Origin: Crossaster papposus
Lineage: Eukaryota > Echinodermata > Asteroidea > Velatida > Solasteridae
Direction: 5' to 3'
Length of the DNA stretch: 64,000 nucleotides
Assembly (NCBI GenBank): GCA_037893245.1
Contig: JBAIAA010001109.1
Coordinates: forward strand, 310,001-374,000
In this document: one piece after another, positions 37,901-52,900 of the stretch
Layout: every line of letters begins with the position of its first letter
Numbering within the stretch: the first letter of the stretch is position 1
Notes under the pieces: generated by a model
Told to the model about the DNA's origin: nothing
Databases searched by the model: none
What the model saw: the letters and a program-made list of their open reading frames with translations, nothing else
Program-made: the position numbers and the translations under genes

Positions 37901-40900
37901 TCTCACCCCAAAAATGGGAATATGTAGAGGAGGACTTAGGCTTTTCAAATTACGCAAAATCTCCAAATTGACCACTCCTTCATATTTTGACTTTGGATGG
38001 CCATATCTCTGAATCACATTGTGCGACTTTACTCGTATTTTGTGGTGACAGGTCACAAATGGTATTAAGAACGTTCAGCCTAAAACGATATACACTTGAG
38101 TGCTCACAGTCCAGGAGTAAATCTACCTCTGACCCGGCGTGGATGGATGACTCATGGCCTTCCAGGATTCAGGTTTATACATAAAGTTTTAACACTTTGG
38201 AATTGCAGGATTTTGAACGACTCGGGTTATGTGTAAGAAAAATTTGGGTAGGAAGTGGATTAGGATTAAGATGAATACCCATTTTTGTTGTGGTCAATAT
38301 TTGGACTCGCGCTACTTTGTTTGTTTCTCAGGAGTATGCTGTCGACCTTCGTCAGGAACACCAACATCAGAACTAAGCAACGATCACTGCTCACGTGGTC
38401 GGCCAGATTGAGGGTGCACCAGGCTAAACTTGCCGCTCGCAGAGCCTGGTCACTGGCGTGTGTCCGGAGGGCTGCCCACAGATGGAGGGAGAGAGTGCGT
38501 CATCGACGGCTGGAAGAGAGACTAGTGCGATATCAGCCAGTCCGTGATGAACATGTCAAAAGAGGTGAGATTGTTAAAGGTAGGATACACCAACTCTACC
38601 AACTGAGCTATTTTGCCCTATGTTGGCGGTCTTCCAAAGTATTTTTGTTCGAGGGCGCTAGTCAGAAGTCATAAACACCAAAATGCAGTGTCGCCAGGGA
38701 TCACGCCCGATTTTACGATACAACCCGGGAAGCAACATTGTGGGGATTTTTTTTTCTTCAAAAATACAAAATACAAAAATGTCGGTGAACGGGCAAAACC
38801 CGCAGTTGGGTTAACTTAACCTTTGCTCTGCCTTCAAAGATGCATTCAAGAGGTGGATGTTGGCCTATCGAGTGGCTCTTCAAGACCAACAGAGGGGGCT
38901 CTCTGCCCAGCACAAGCTCTTCCGAAATCGCCTTCTGAGGCTGTTGTTGTCGTGGCGGCTGCTAGCCAAGGAGTCTAAAACCATCGCGCCGCTGTTGGAG
39001 AGAAGAGACTGGAAACAGCTGGCAAGGTGCGTCTCTCTTTGTTCTTTGATATTAACCCTAACCCTTCTAGGTCCTCTGGCTAGAAACCATCCTCAATTTT
39101 AGCTCTGCGTCTAGCCAGGTGCTGCCTTTCGGGCAGCTGGTTCCTTTGTTTTTCTTATAACAATTTGTAGAAAGCCCTCATACATTGATACTCCAGAAAT
39201 GCCTATCCTGGTAGTTTCCCAAAAGGACTGTATAGTCACTGAGTAGCCTCGGTTTGAGGTCAAGCGAGGCCAAGCCCTTGAAATGCTAATTCTGAGAAAG
39301 TCTCATAGGGCTGTGCACAAACCTATTTCCTGTTTGATCAAACAACAAAAACCTACCACAAGCTGTAAAGTTTAATGTCAATGACCCAGCTCTACAAATA
39401 GGGTCGAGAAGAGTTCATGGGGATCTCCTTACAACTATTCAACCCATTAAGAAAGGTTTGTTCACATTAGGGGGGTGCAAACACACCTGCTGCCCCAAAG
39501 GCAGCAGGTGGAGCAACCGTGTTGCTCAGTTTGCGGTAGTTTGATCAAGGACTATAGTTAACCATAGTTTGACTATAGAATTCACGCTAGTCGACGATGG
39601 TAGGACTAGCCTAGACGACTATTCGTGACCAGCCTACCGCGGTTGGTTGTGCTGGTTAACAATAGCAATTTCATTGCATAGTGAAGCGGGGACCAACTAT
39701 TACTCCAAGGAGGTAAACGCCTGCCGGATTGGCGTGGGCGACAATTCGGTGGAGGATCAGGGGAACCTTTAACCCAAGGAGTACGGCCTTTCCAACAATG
39801 ATCTTTCCATGTCAATAATTTAACAAATTTCTGCCTTAATTACAATCGGCAAATTTTCATGATCATAATTCATTACTGCATGAATCCAAATATTACTCTA
39901 GTCCATCAAAAACCGTCCTCGGTTTTAAACATTTAAAGGTAGGATACACCATTTGCAGATTTCGAACAATTTTTACTAGCGAATATTAGGAAATACTTTA
40001 CTTATTTGAAAGTAAATAATGATTGTAGGCATCCAGCAAAATGATGGCAAAAGTTGAACACATTTCAACTCCGTGCAAATTTTGCAGCTAATGTTTTGTG
40101 ATGTCAACTTCGGATCGCATTAGCGGTGAAGTACGATTTGACCAGCCTTTACGTATTCAATATACTAACAGATGAATTTTTATCTAATTGCATTAACCCT
40201 AACTCCCTCACGGCTTTTACTAGAAAGTATCCTGAATCCGCCACAGTCCACCAAAACTGCTGGTGTCCCGAGTCCATCAGACTCCACCAGTATGCATTCT
40301 GGAGAGATCCTGAGTCCATCATAATCCACCAGCAAAAGTTTCATGGACTGTGACGGATTCAGGATACCTAGGTGACATACAAAAAAATTGCAGTGCGTTT
40401 CTCCATAGAGTCCATCACAGTCCATCACCTGAATTTCTGTATCCTGAATCCATCAAACTCCTGCAGTAACGCTAGGCTTAAAATCCTCAATCCATCACAC
40501 TCCTCCAGTTGTTCAATATGGAGGTATCCTGAATCCGCTAAAATCCTCCAAAACAGGAAATGGGTTTTGATGGACTCAGGGTGGTTAGGGTTAACTCGCC
40601 AAATCTGGCCAGTAAAATGTTTTCAAACTAAAATAATAATACTATTAAACATAAATAATTGTTTCACAATTCCTGTTTGTATTTAACTTTAAACCCTAGT
40701 TTGTTCGACGCATGGCGTGAGATAGTTCTGAGGAGAAAGGCTTGCGAGCAGTACCAGTCGTTGCGGATGAGCAGTTTTCTTGAAAGGGCCTTCGTGACAT
40801 GGAGGTAGGAGGTATTTTCATTTGAAGTTATCAATCTTGACGTCCTGTGACTTGCGAATACAAATCTGCTTCTGTGTCCAAGCTGAATTCAGTTGTTGTA

Positions 40901-43900
40901 GCGGTTCTTTCCTCGCTGCGACCGCTGTGACCCGGGTTCGAATCCCGCCTGGGCCAATATGTGACCCGCTCCATCGAAATCAGGAATAAGTCGCAAAATG
41001 ACCTTTTGAGATATGCACATGGTGAGAAAGGGAATTTCATAAGCTTTCTAATGATACCCATCACAAGTGTGTATCTGTTTAGGTTAACAAGTTATGGTCT
41101 GATGAAGATGACAGGTGTATATTTATTTGCCGAATCCACATTCCGAGAAAAACAGCTTTGAAATAAACAAAATTGACCAAAATCATATGGACAGCGCACA
41201 CAAATCCTCTTCATTTTCATCTTTATTGATCGTTTTTACATACAAGACATTAATGACAATAATCTGTGATAATTACACTTCCTTAAAATACAAAGTTCAG
41301 AAAATCGACTTGGCCACGATTTTTACCCATGCGTTCACTTCAACGGCCGATTGCGTAAAACGGCCTCAGCGACTTATTCCTGATTACGATGGAGCGGGTC
41401 ACATATGTGAGGGGTTCTGGCAAAATGAGACGGAACTGGGAACAGGTTATTAGAAGAGAAAAAAGGCGAAATAGTGAATGGTAGTTATTTTCTTTTCTAA
41501 ATTTCATATTTATTGATATTTGTGATTTTGTTATGTCTACTAACCATATTTCTAAAAAAATAGTAAAAAAGTAGTAGCATAAAAGTGTTTCAAGGAAAAA
41601 AAATTGACATTTTTCCATATCACTTGTACAAAACTTGAAGCTTCAAAGGCCTTTTTCTTGATATTTTACTTTTGCGACGTGTTGATAACTGCAAACGTTA
41701 AACAGCCATAACTTGTTAATTGAATGTCCGATTGAAGTACAAGAAACAGCATTGTAAGGATAATATTATCCTCTTTTCTAATACATGAGAACCCTCATTT
41801 CAACCTCTGCCCAGTTCCGACTCATTTTGCAAGAACCCCTCACATATATGTGACCTGTCACCACAAAATGAGAGTAAAGTCGCACGATGTGATTCAGAGA
41901 TATGGCCATCCAAAGTCAAAATATGAAGGGGTGGTCAATTTTAAGATTTTGCGTAATTTGGAAAGCCCAAGTCCTCTTCTACATATTCCCATTTTTTGGG
42001 TGAGATCCGATGATCGAAAACCTCCTAAATTACGCGATCTTGCGTAGTGTTTGTGTAGTTAGTGTTTGGATTAAAGTCCATTAGTGGTCTAATTAACACG
42101 ATAATTAAATATGCAAATCAGGTCCTCGTAAGTATCCCACGTTTTCGAAATTTTGATATTTTGCTGTTTGTACAATAGTTTGTATGTGTGGAGAATTTCA
42201 AGAAGAAATAATGATCAGAACATAGCCGTTGCTATGCTCAACCGAACCTTACTTGTCCTGTTTTGTAATCTTTTGTTTAAGATGTTTAAAGTAAGTTTTC
42301 TCACAAACACGTTTTGTGAAACCCATGACTTTCTAGAGCGCTGTAAAATGTATTTATCGCAAAACCCCCAAGTGTTATGTACCATTGGAAAGCTCTCTTT
42401 CTTAAGAATTTGAAATTACCAATATCTCAATTTTCTATATTTCCAACTTTACTCTCATTTTGTCAACATTGAATAATGTCATAAACGGTGATAGGTGAAT
42501 TGTCTATTGCCCCATCAATGCATTGCAATTGTCCACAGGAATGAAATGGCATCAAGGCAGAAGGCCCGCTCTGTCCAGGAATCCTTGCTAAGCTCCAAGT
42601 TCACCAGAGCCTTCCTGGGCTGGAGGGAGGTCGTCCAACGTCGACTCAACTTGAAGGCTGTCTCGAAGCGACGGCAAGACGCCACGGTGAGGGGAATCTT
42701 TGACTGCTGGAGAAAGGCAAGCGAAGATGGAATGTTGATGCGCGAGGTGGAACAAGGCGTTGAGGTAAGGGAAGAAACCAAATGCAGGGTTGTAGTCGAG
42801 TCCCTGCAAGTCTATTCACAAGTCCTTTCGTGAAGCCAGTCACAAGTCCCTTCATAAAGGCAGTCACAAGTAACTGGATGAACAATGACAAAGGAATGCT
42901 TTTGTCAAAGCTGATTTGAATAGCTTGTGATTTGAATTGGTACTGATGGACTTGTGATGAACTTGTGATGAACTTGTGATGGACTTGGCAGGGACTTGGC
43001 AGGGACTTGGCAGGGACTTGGCAGGGACTTGGCAGGGACTTGGCAGGGACTTGCAGGGACTTGCAGGGACTTGCAGGGACTTGCAGGGACTTGCAGGGAC
43101 TTGCAGGGACTTGCAGGGACTTGCAGGGACTTGCAGGGACTTGCAGGGACTTGCAGGGACTTGCAGGGACTTGTGATGGACTCGACTACATCCCTGACCA
43201 AATGTGACCGGCTCAAAAAAGAAAGAAAGGACATCATGTCGTGCTGTGCATTATCATGTAATAACTCGCTCAACGATGAGAGGGTGAACATTTGATCAAA
43301 ATCCGATTTTTATTTGTTGTCCTCGGTGACATCTTTAACCAGTTCGCGCCGGATGACGTATATAAACGCAACGTTTTCCCCAATTTCAAAACGGATGACG
43401 CATAAACACGTCAAGTTCAAGTTCAGAAATGTCTGTCAGCAGTGAGCAAGGCCGGAAATGCGTGGGTGTGCTTCCCGGCACTATCGGCCTGAACCCGCTT
43501 CGGATCGAGTTTCGTTAAAAAATAATCCCGCCCCTCGGCTCGGTGATGTTAAAATAATCCCGACGCGAACTGGTTATAGCTAGAGTTTCAGGTTTCATTC
43601 ACAGAAATGTTGATTTTGATGAATAAAGTGGGGAAAAAACTACATTTTGTGTGCATTGTTCTGTTGTTCTACAACAGAACCAGCTATTTCAAAGCCTGTT
43701 TTTTTTTCAGTTTGTGTAATTGAACTCCAAGGAAGTAATAAATATACCAACATGTCATATCTCCAGAACGGGAGGGGCTATGGAGCTCTATTATATACCA
43801 AATGAAAGCTGTCGTTTTGGGCTTTCCAACCATGTCAATTTTGTGGAGTGGGTCGCAAATGTAAGACGTTCTTGCAAAATGAGACGGAACTGGGCCCAGG

Positions 43901-46900
43901 GCATAGTTGAGAAAACTGCAAAATAATGAATAATAGGCGGTATATTTTTCTTCAGATTTTTTGAGATTTGTAATCTTTGGTATGCCTACTAACTATATTT
44001 TGTTAAAGGTACGATACACCATTTGCAGGTATCGAAAAGTTTTACTACCGAATTATTCAGAAATATCTTACTCATTTGAAAGTAAATATTGATTCTAGGC
44101 AATCCAAAATGATTGCGCTAGATATCCTGTAATTATTCAAAAAAATATAATTTTATAAAGAAAAATTCGCGTTCGCCAAAAACGAAGATAACATAAGAAT
44201 AACTGCTCGACGCCGGTTGAAAAAAACTGCTGTTTTTTCGTGCTTTTCTTGGCATCCATGATTGTAAAACTTCGGGCAGGTCAGTTAAACGATATTTACT
44301 ATAAAATACAACCCCCTAAATCTACCCATTCGTGATAATTCAAGCAATTACCAATGGTGTAGCCTACCTTTAAGTTCTGTTTTTCGACATGGAAATTGTT
44401 CCCCCGCTATTTGACGTACAAATTAACGTGGTTCACATTATTATAAAGTTTGGAGTTTGTACCAGAAACTATTCATTTCTTTTCTGAATTCCACAATGGA
44501 CCGATCCAGATTTTACCATAAGCCCCGCCCACCTTAGCAACAGCATGGCGACGCCATTACCTTGGTCAAGTTGCACACATGTGAACGTGTACGTATGTAC
44601 TTATGTATACAAATGTACGTGTTAGGCGTAGAACACGTACAATGAAAATATTAAACTTTAGGCGGGGACAAAATTACTATCGGCAAGCTAGCGGGCGGAC
44701 TAAAAGGATGACCATTATTTTAAGGAAGGGTACATGTATGAACAGTACATGGAGGATGGTTAAGTTGCAGTTGGAGGAAATGAAGCATGCATGTATGTCA
44801 ATTTGTATGGACGGTGTATCTGTATGTGTTGCTTAGTAATTAAGTACTGGTACTGGAATAAATCGCGTATTTTGTCACAACAGGATTAAACCATAGCCTA
44901 ATTAATAGACTGCTATACATGTAGAGCATTACTATTAACTCTACATAGGATGATCCTACCTTAGACTGCACTGTCCTTGACCTTGTTTATCTTCTTGACA
45001 TTCCCGCGTCGTTCACGTCACACGAGTTCAACGGTAATTCTCATTTTCAAGATTTGATTTGGTATTTAACAGGAAAAAATGATGCCGTGATCCGAATACC
45101 AGCGTGTTATTTACATATTTCATGACCATTTCATGCATATTTTGACAATTTTTTTAACTACATACAGCCATATTTTGATTGACAAATACGGTGCCTTAAG
45201 TTTCGTACCGAAGCCATTTGTTTGTGTACACTTTTCTAAGCACATGTGATATAGTTTGACCGAGCTAATGGCGGACCACGCCTGTCGCAACCGTTGCTAA
45301 GTTACCTGAACAAAGCTCGTAATCTTATTGGTCAATGCGCGCGTAGTAATTGACAGGCCGGATCGGTCCATAGTTGCAGAGCTAATATTATGATGACATC
45401 TGTTTGTTGTTATAGTCTAGAGAGGTTCTCCTTAAGAAGGTCTTCTTCAACGTGTGGTCTAAGAATGCTAAACAACAGAGGGGAACTGAAGATAGTCTGG
45501 TTGGCGACCACAGGATGAGACGGTGTAGTAGAAAGATCAATGCAGCATATCAGCACTGGAAGAGGCAGTTACTAGTCCACAATATTGCCAGGTGTGTGAA
45601 GCAGTACTAATTAGCCCTCTTATATACCGTGCAGTTACCATAGAGCTGTCAGACCTTTCAAAACCTTTCAAGTTTCCTGGACTGAAAGGTTTTGAAAGGT
45701 GAGAAAGCTGTCTGACAAAAGAAACCTATGAAAGATTTTGAAAGGTAAAACAACTCTCTGAACAAACTGGTGTGAGGTTTTGGAAAGTCTGGCCGTTTTT
45801 TGATAGACTTCCCATACCTTTATCATAGGGGCATACCATACCAAATAAAAGTTGAAATGTTTTGAAATGTTTAGCTGTTTTCTGTGAGAGATATTCTATA
45901 TAATGTGCTGGGGAGTAATTCTACCTTTCAAAACATTTCAAAAGGTTTTGAAAGGTCAAACCATGTATGCATAGCAACTGTACTGATATTTGGTTGAGCT
46001 ATAGCTCCACCTTTCATTTTATTTCGCAAGGTTTTGGAAGGTCTGGCCGTTTTCTGATAGACTTCTCATACCTTTATCATAGGGGTATACCATAGCCCAG
46101 TTTTTCTACCTTTCAATTCCTTTCAAAAGGTATTGAAAGGTGTGGTAGTGCAGTAGCAACAAATTCTGGAGCGTTTTGAAAGGTTCATACTTTTTTATAT
46201 CCATTTTGCCCCGTAAGCAGATTTTGAAAGGTTTTGAAAGGTGAAACCATAGGAGGGTTAGCAAAGGTGGAATACAGAGATGCTAACTTTTATATCCTGT
46301 TGTCAGGGACTATTTGTAAATTATACAGGGTGTCTCTAAAAAAAGTATACCCATTTTAAAATTGGTATTATTGCAAAACTACTGAATATTTTAGAAAAAG
46401 ACAAATGTCTGTGGAAAGGGTAGAATGTTCTCTGTCCAATGGTATAAGATTTATTATGTCATTGTCATGGATGACTGAACGAACAAGACAGTTATAAAAG
46501 GTACTGAAATCAGCACTGTGACAAGTTGGTTTTACTTGAGTGACGAAGCTCCGGCAGGTGTTTTTAAGGACAAATTCTTTTGCTGTTTGAGGTTGAACAA
46601 ATTGGAAAAATTATGACAGGGTCTCTTTCCTGACAAATGCAAGGTGGTGGTCACCATTCCTGTTAATGCATAACTGGCATCTTAGTCTCATGCCTGACTT
46701 ATCGTCCCAACTTGTCACAGTGCCTATTTCAGTACCTCTCATAACTGTCTTGTTTGTTCAGTCATCCATGGCAATGACATAATGAACATTATACCATTGG
46801 ACAGAGGACATTCTACCCTTTCCACAGACATTTGCCTTTTTCTGAAATGTTCAGTAATTTTGCAATAATATGAATTTGAAAATGGGTATACTTTTTTTAG

Positions 46901-49900
46901 AGACACCCTGTATATATATTTTTTTTTTTGCTTTCACGGTAGTCTCCGTCATGTTGCACATTGAACAGAGTTGCGTGCATGTATACTGCAAAACAACGCA
47001 CATTAGCACACGACCAAATGTGACCGGAGCGTAAAGTCGCACGGAGTGATTTCCCAGTACGGCCAGTCAAAGTCAAAATTTGAAGGGGTGGTCGATTTTG
47101 AGATTATATTTTTTTTTAAAGACTAAATCCCCAACAATCAATTCCCAATTTTTTAGGACGATCAGATAAAAAAAAAAAAAAAGTTTTTGAGACAATTGTG
47201 ACTATGCCTTTCTTTGCGCGTTCACACAATTTATCGCAAGAATTTGTTTCCGTTTTCTCATAATCTCTGTATTAAGACTCCAGACTAAAAAAAAATATAA
47301 AAAAAAATATTGAGTATCAAACTTCCAAGTGTTATATACCATTGGAAAGCTCTGTTTCCACCGAATTTAGAAATACCCATATCTCAATTTTTGATTTTGC
47401 CGACTTTACGCTCATTTTGTGATTACAGGTCACAAATACACACCGGACAAAAAAACAAACATTATAATTTGTTACGCCGCTGCAAAAATTCCAATAAAAA
47501 AATTTAAAAAACGCATTAATATTGCAAATCCGGAAGAATATCTTACGTGCCCGTAAGGTCGGGAGTTTAGTTGATTTTCCGGGAGCCTCCTGGCGAAATC
47601 GGAAGGGGTTTGGCATCTCTTGGAATATACCAAAAAGTAACCGACCAAAATACTATTTATTAACCAGCTAGCCCCGGATGACGTATATAAACGCACAGTT
47701 TTCCCCTGATTTAAAACGGATGACGCATAAACACGCCACGAGCAAGGCCGGAAATGTCCGGCAACAGTGAGCAAGGCCGGACATGCGTGGGTGCTCTTGC
47801 ATTGTATTACGATCGAGGGTCGAAACACAAAGAGAACAAAGGGAACAAAGGATCCTCGATCGACGGTTTGATTGTCCGAATTCGGTCCTCGATCGTTGGG
47901 GCAAGCGCTAAGGTAATGGGGTTAGGGTATAACATAGGAATAAAGGAAAACACAATAGGGGATCCTCGATCGTTATGTGGTTCACGACTGGGTGTGCTTC
48001 CCGGTACCATCGGCCTTAACCCACCTCGGATCAAGTTTTGTTAAAAATAATCCCGCGCGTCGACTCGGTGATGTTAAAATAATCCCGGCGTGAACCTTAC
48101 TTTTTTTTGTAAAGATATTAATGATTCTAAACTCCATGTGATATTATTCCTTCTGGCATGCTGCCATTTTGAGGAAACAAAACTAAAGAATGTTATTTCC
48201 AAAGACGCACTTTTATAAGTTTCTGCAAATAGTACCGGTACGTGCAATCGTTTGAACAACGTACGTGTTGGCGCTACTATTGGTCTGTTCAGTGCGTGAC
48301 ACGCGAGTAGCTGAGAATAATCTTTGGTAATACATTTTTCAAAGTCCAGATTTGTCACTGATTTTTGCGACTCGAGTTAAGTCATTTTAGACTACACTCA
48401 GTTGAGTCGTGTCAAGTCGAGTCGAGTTTAGTGTCACAGTGTTGAGTTGAGTTGAGTCGAGTCGTGTCACAGTGTCGTGTCACAGTGTCGAGTCGTGTCA
48501 CAGTGTCGAGTCGTGTCACAGTGTCGAGTCGAATATTCAGCTTGAATCACAAATATTTGAACACTATATAATAAATAAGTCAAGTCTTCTGATGAGTGAC
48601 TCAAGTCGAGTCGAGTTATTTACGCGCTGGGAGTCAGGTTGAGTTGCCAAAATTGTTTAACGCTGTCAGTCTTTTTCAGAGACTTGTTGGCATCTTTGCA
48701 TATACACCTTCTTACTTTTTAAAAAGGTGAGGACTTTGTTCTGACGGGCTTAGCACAGGGTTTATTTTATGCCACGCTAGACACAGAGTAGTGATCATCA
48801 GATCCTTTCAATTGAGCCAAGACATTTGCCGTTAAAACAGAAAAGGTAGGTTCAATGTAAATTAAGTTATTTTTTTTTAATAATGGAGATTTATACGGTA
48901 CATATATTCCTGCAGGAGTGCTCAAGCTGACAGAGAGACAAGTTTAATGCACCGCATCTTCCAGGCATGGCATCAGGACACCAAGTCCACGTACGAGGAG
49001 CTCACCGAGAGGTTCCACGTGGCTTACGATGTCATGAAAATGAGCTTCCCGATTGACAGCATCAGTCCTAAATCGGCCCCAACTCTCGACCTGTGCAAAT
49101 CCCTAAGCAGCAGCAGCAGCAGTGGGGGGTCCCACGGTCTGCCGGCTCAATTTTCGACCGCCGACAGTGGCTACGAGAATGGGATGGCCCTGCCTTTGAT
49201 GGAATCCCATTATAGCTGCCAAGATGGTTTTCAGCAAGACATCCTTCAAGGTGGAGGCAGGAGCCGAGACGCGACAGGCACCAGACAAGACAGGTATCTG
49301 GCATTTCAGCAGAGCAGGGTCACCAGAGTCCGAGGGGCTTCTGCGCCGCGACCCCATGTCGCAGCATTTTCTGACGATGACATGTACCCAGACGAGCTGC
49401 CCCAGACAGTCGGAAGTCCCCGAGTCAAAGATTCCAGACATTCTCTTAAGCCACCGTGTCTACCCTTGCTACCAAGCTCCGCGATGTCTGAAGTAACGCC
49501 CCAGGCAAAGAGTGGTCTCCAGTCGCCTAGAAGCGGCCGCCCGATTTCATTTCTCAGGCGGCGCGCGAGTCTGGATCAGACTCTTCTCAGCCCCCAAGTC
49601 GATCACAGAATCGCCTCCACTCCGAGGGCGACCGGAGCCAAGTGGAACGGAACAAGGAGCGCCAGTGTAGACCAAGGCCTGTTGTCATCGCCGGCAGTTA
49701 TCAGCCACTTGAGGAACATCCACAGGAAATCACAGACTGAAAACCCGATGCTTTTCTTTGCTGACGAAGCAGCGGAGGTGGCCTTCAGTTCTGTAGCACC
49801 CGGAACTCCACCTTCTGATAATCTGTTCTTCTCACAGCCCTCATGTCCCGACTCTTCCAGCGTCCAAGCTTCTACTTACCACAGAGGGGTGCCAATCCCA

Positions 49901-52900
49901 CTGGACACCAGTCCCCCTTCAACCCCACCTCCTCAACCAAGGTCATCACCATCCCAGACCCCTCTTTCAGCATCACCAAGATCATCCTTCAGCCCAAACT
50001 TCTCCAAGTCGCTTTCACCTCTGAGCCCAAGATCCCACCTGTCCCGCGTCCTCCCTGAAGAGAAGGCTCAGACAATCTCCGACGGTCACGACCCGTACCT
50101 GTCTAAGTCTATCTCCCCTCTGAGTCTGAGATCTCTAGCATCTCGCACGCTTTCAGAAGGGCAGTCGCTGACGATCTCGAATAGTCGGAGATCCTCCATC
50201 TCGGAATCCGGCAGCAACAGCCGAGAAAGTACCCGCAGCTCTAGTTATTACATGCAGTTGGTTGGCTACAACCTCGACCAGAGTGGGTCCAGGTCTGCGT
50301 CTGAATATGCTCCCAGTGTTTTTTCAGATGGTGTGCCACCAATCACCCCACTAGTAGACCAAAGGGTACGTTAATTTTTGTTCTTCTGAAATATTTGATG
50401 AAATCGTTCAAAATGAGTCTGAAGTCGGAATTTCTGATTCTAACCCATAATCTGTAGCTTTACCTACAGATTACAAATTCAATGCTCCAGACCACGAGGC
50501 CACGGCACTCCACCATTTGCAGATATCAAACAAAAAGTTGCTACCGATAAAACAAAAAAAATCTTACTTTTTTGAAATTAAATAATAATACAAGGCATCC
50601 AGTAAAATGATTGTGCTAGATATCCTGTAACTGTTCCAAAAACCTGAATTTTATTTCATTTTGATTAGTTTTGAAAAATTGTAAACTTGAAGTCGAAATT
50701 TCAATCTAACTTGAGTCCATGCAATATTGTAACCAAGTCAAGTACTGAGGTCAAAGGTCATTTGAGGTCAAATTGTATAAGAGGCTTGAATTGTAAAATT
50801 GGACCCTCTTTAGAACTTGAGGTTCAATTGCAAGCAAACCTGGGTCACACATGCAATTTGGAAACTTCCATGTGATGGTGATATTAAAGGTCGCCTACTG
50901 GTAGGCCTACTGAGGTCAAAGGTCATTTTATGTCAAAGGTCATTTGTGACCTGTCATCACAAAATTAGCGTAAAGTCGGCAGAGATATGGGTATTTCTAA
51001 ATTCTGTGGAAACAGAGCTTTCCAATGGTATATAACACTTGGATGTTTGATACTCAATATTTTTATATTTTTATTTTTTAGTCTGGAGTCTTAATACAGA
51101 GATTATGAGAAAACGGCATTTTTTTGCGAGAAAATGTGTGAAAGGCATAGAAAGGCATAGTCAAAATTGTCTCAAAAACTAATTTTGTTTTTATCTGATC
51201 GTCCTGAAAAATTGGGAATTGATTGTTGGGGAATTAGTCTTTAAAAAAAACCGATACAATCTCAAAATCGACCACCCCTTCAAATTTTGGCTTTGACTGG
51301 CTGTACTGGGAAATCACTCCATGCGACTTTACGCTCATTTTGTGATGACAGGTCACATTTGAGGTCAAATTGTAAAATAGGTTAAATCAAGAAAGTAGGC
51401 GAGGCTCGTGGTTCAAGAACCATCCGAGTAACAAGTTCAGACTCTGATTGTCCTCTCCATCTTAGGCCTACCTACAATCTCTTCTTCTTCATTGGTGGCT
51501 GTGGCCAGCTAGCGCAGCCTTTAACCAGTGGCTGGACTACGCTCGCCGCCGCCGAGACCTGCGGGAGCTTGCTGAGAGAACGGACAACTTGTTCCGTCAG
51601 CTCAGACTGCACCGCGGCTTAATGACGTGGCAGAGAAGGTGTCGCGTGGAGAGGCTGGCAAGGAACCATTGGGTGAGCTCTGAGTTTCTCTGCTATGAAG
51701 AGAATAAATGTGTGGTTGGGAGGTATTAACCAGTTAGCACCGGATGACGTATATAAACGCAACGTTTTCCCCAGATTCAAAACGGTTGACGCATAAACAG
51801 GCCACGAGCAAGGCCAGAAATGTCTGTCAGCAGCGTGCAAGGCCGGAAATGCGTGGGCGTGCTTCCCAGTACTGAACACGCTTCGGATCGAGTTTCGTTA
51901 AAAATAATCCCTCGCGTCGGCTGGGGGATGTTAAAATAATCCCGGCGCAAACTGGTTACACACTATGTTTAAGACTGGTTAGAGTCTGGGTGCTGATAAT
52001 TACCCGAGGCCGAAAGGCAAGGGTTATTATCAGCATTCAGTATGATCAGTGAACAGTATGAACAGTGCAAGCCACAGACTATAGGCACTGTAACTACCGC
52101 AAAATTCGTCGTACATGTAACTACATTGTGTAAGTTGCACAAAATGATAATGCATCTTTGTGAAGTTGGTATAAGTAGTTTGCAGTAACACCATGTCGTA
52201 ATTCTCTTAACCAGTTCGCGCCGGGGTTATTTTAACATCACTGAGCCGACGCGCGGGATTATTTTTAACGAAACTCGATCCGAAGCAGGTTCAGGCCGCT
52301 AGTACCGGGAAGCACACCCACGCATTTCCGGCCTTGCTCGCTGCTGACAGACAAGTTTCGGCCTTGCTCGTGGCGTGTTTATGCGTCATCCGTTTTGAAT
52401 CTGGGGGATATGTTGCGTTTATATTCGTCATCCGGCGCGAACTGGTTAAGTGAGTTGTGTGGTTCTGCCTTTGAGAACCACCCAACTCACTAACGAGAAT
52501 TGCCACATGGTGTTGACCGCAAACTACCGGTACTTATCTTATTGCCTTTTCGTCATGTAAACCTCCAAATCTCAGAGCTTTAAAGAGTTGACATGATTGG
52601 CTGCTGTTGTTTTTTAAATTAGAATATAAATTGTCTTTAATATCAGGAAACGAAAACCAAAGTGGTTCATCTTAAGACGTGGATCCAATACGGCCAGAAC
52701 CACAGGAGACACCTGAGGCAAAAAACGGAAGCAGACGAAATGGCAGACAACAAGAGACTGGCCTCGACATTCAGCATCTGGAAGACCAAGGTAGAGACGA
52801 CTTTGTGTTCACTAAATCAGACTTCTCTAAAAAAGACCAGGGGCCAATTTCATAGAGCTGCTTAACCAGTCCGAGCCGACGGGCGGGATTATTTTTAACG

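Noticed and set aside
42905..43295. ORFs with GTCRDLQGLA or SPCKSLQVPA repeats
   Set aside because: 10-bp minisatellite; not coding.
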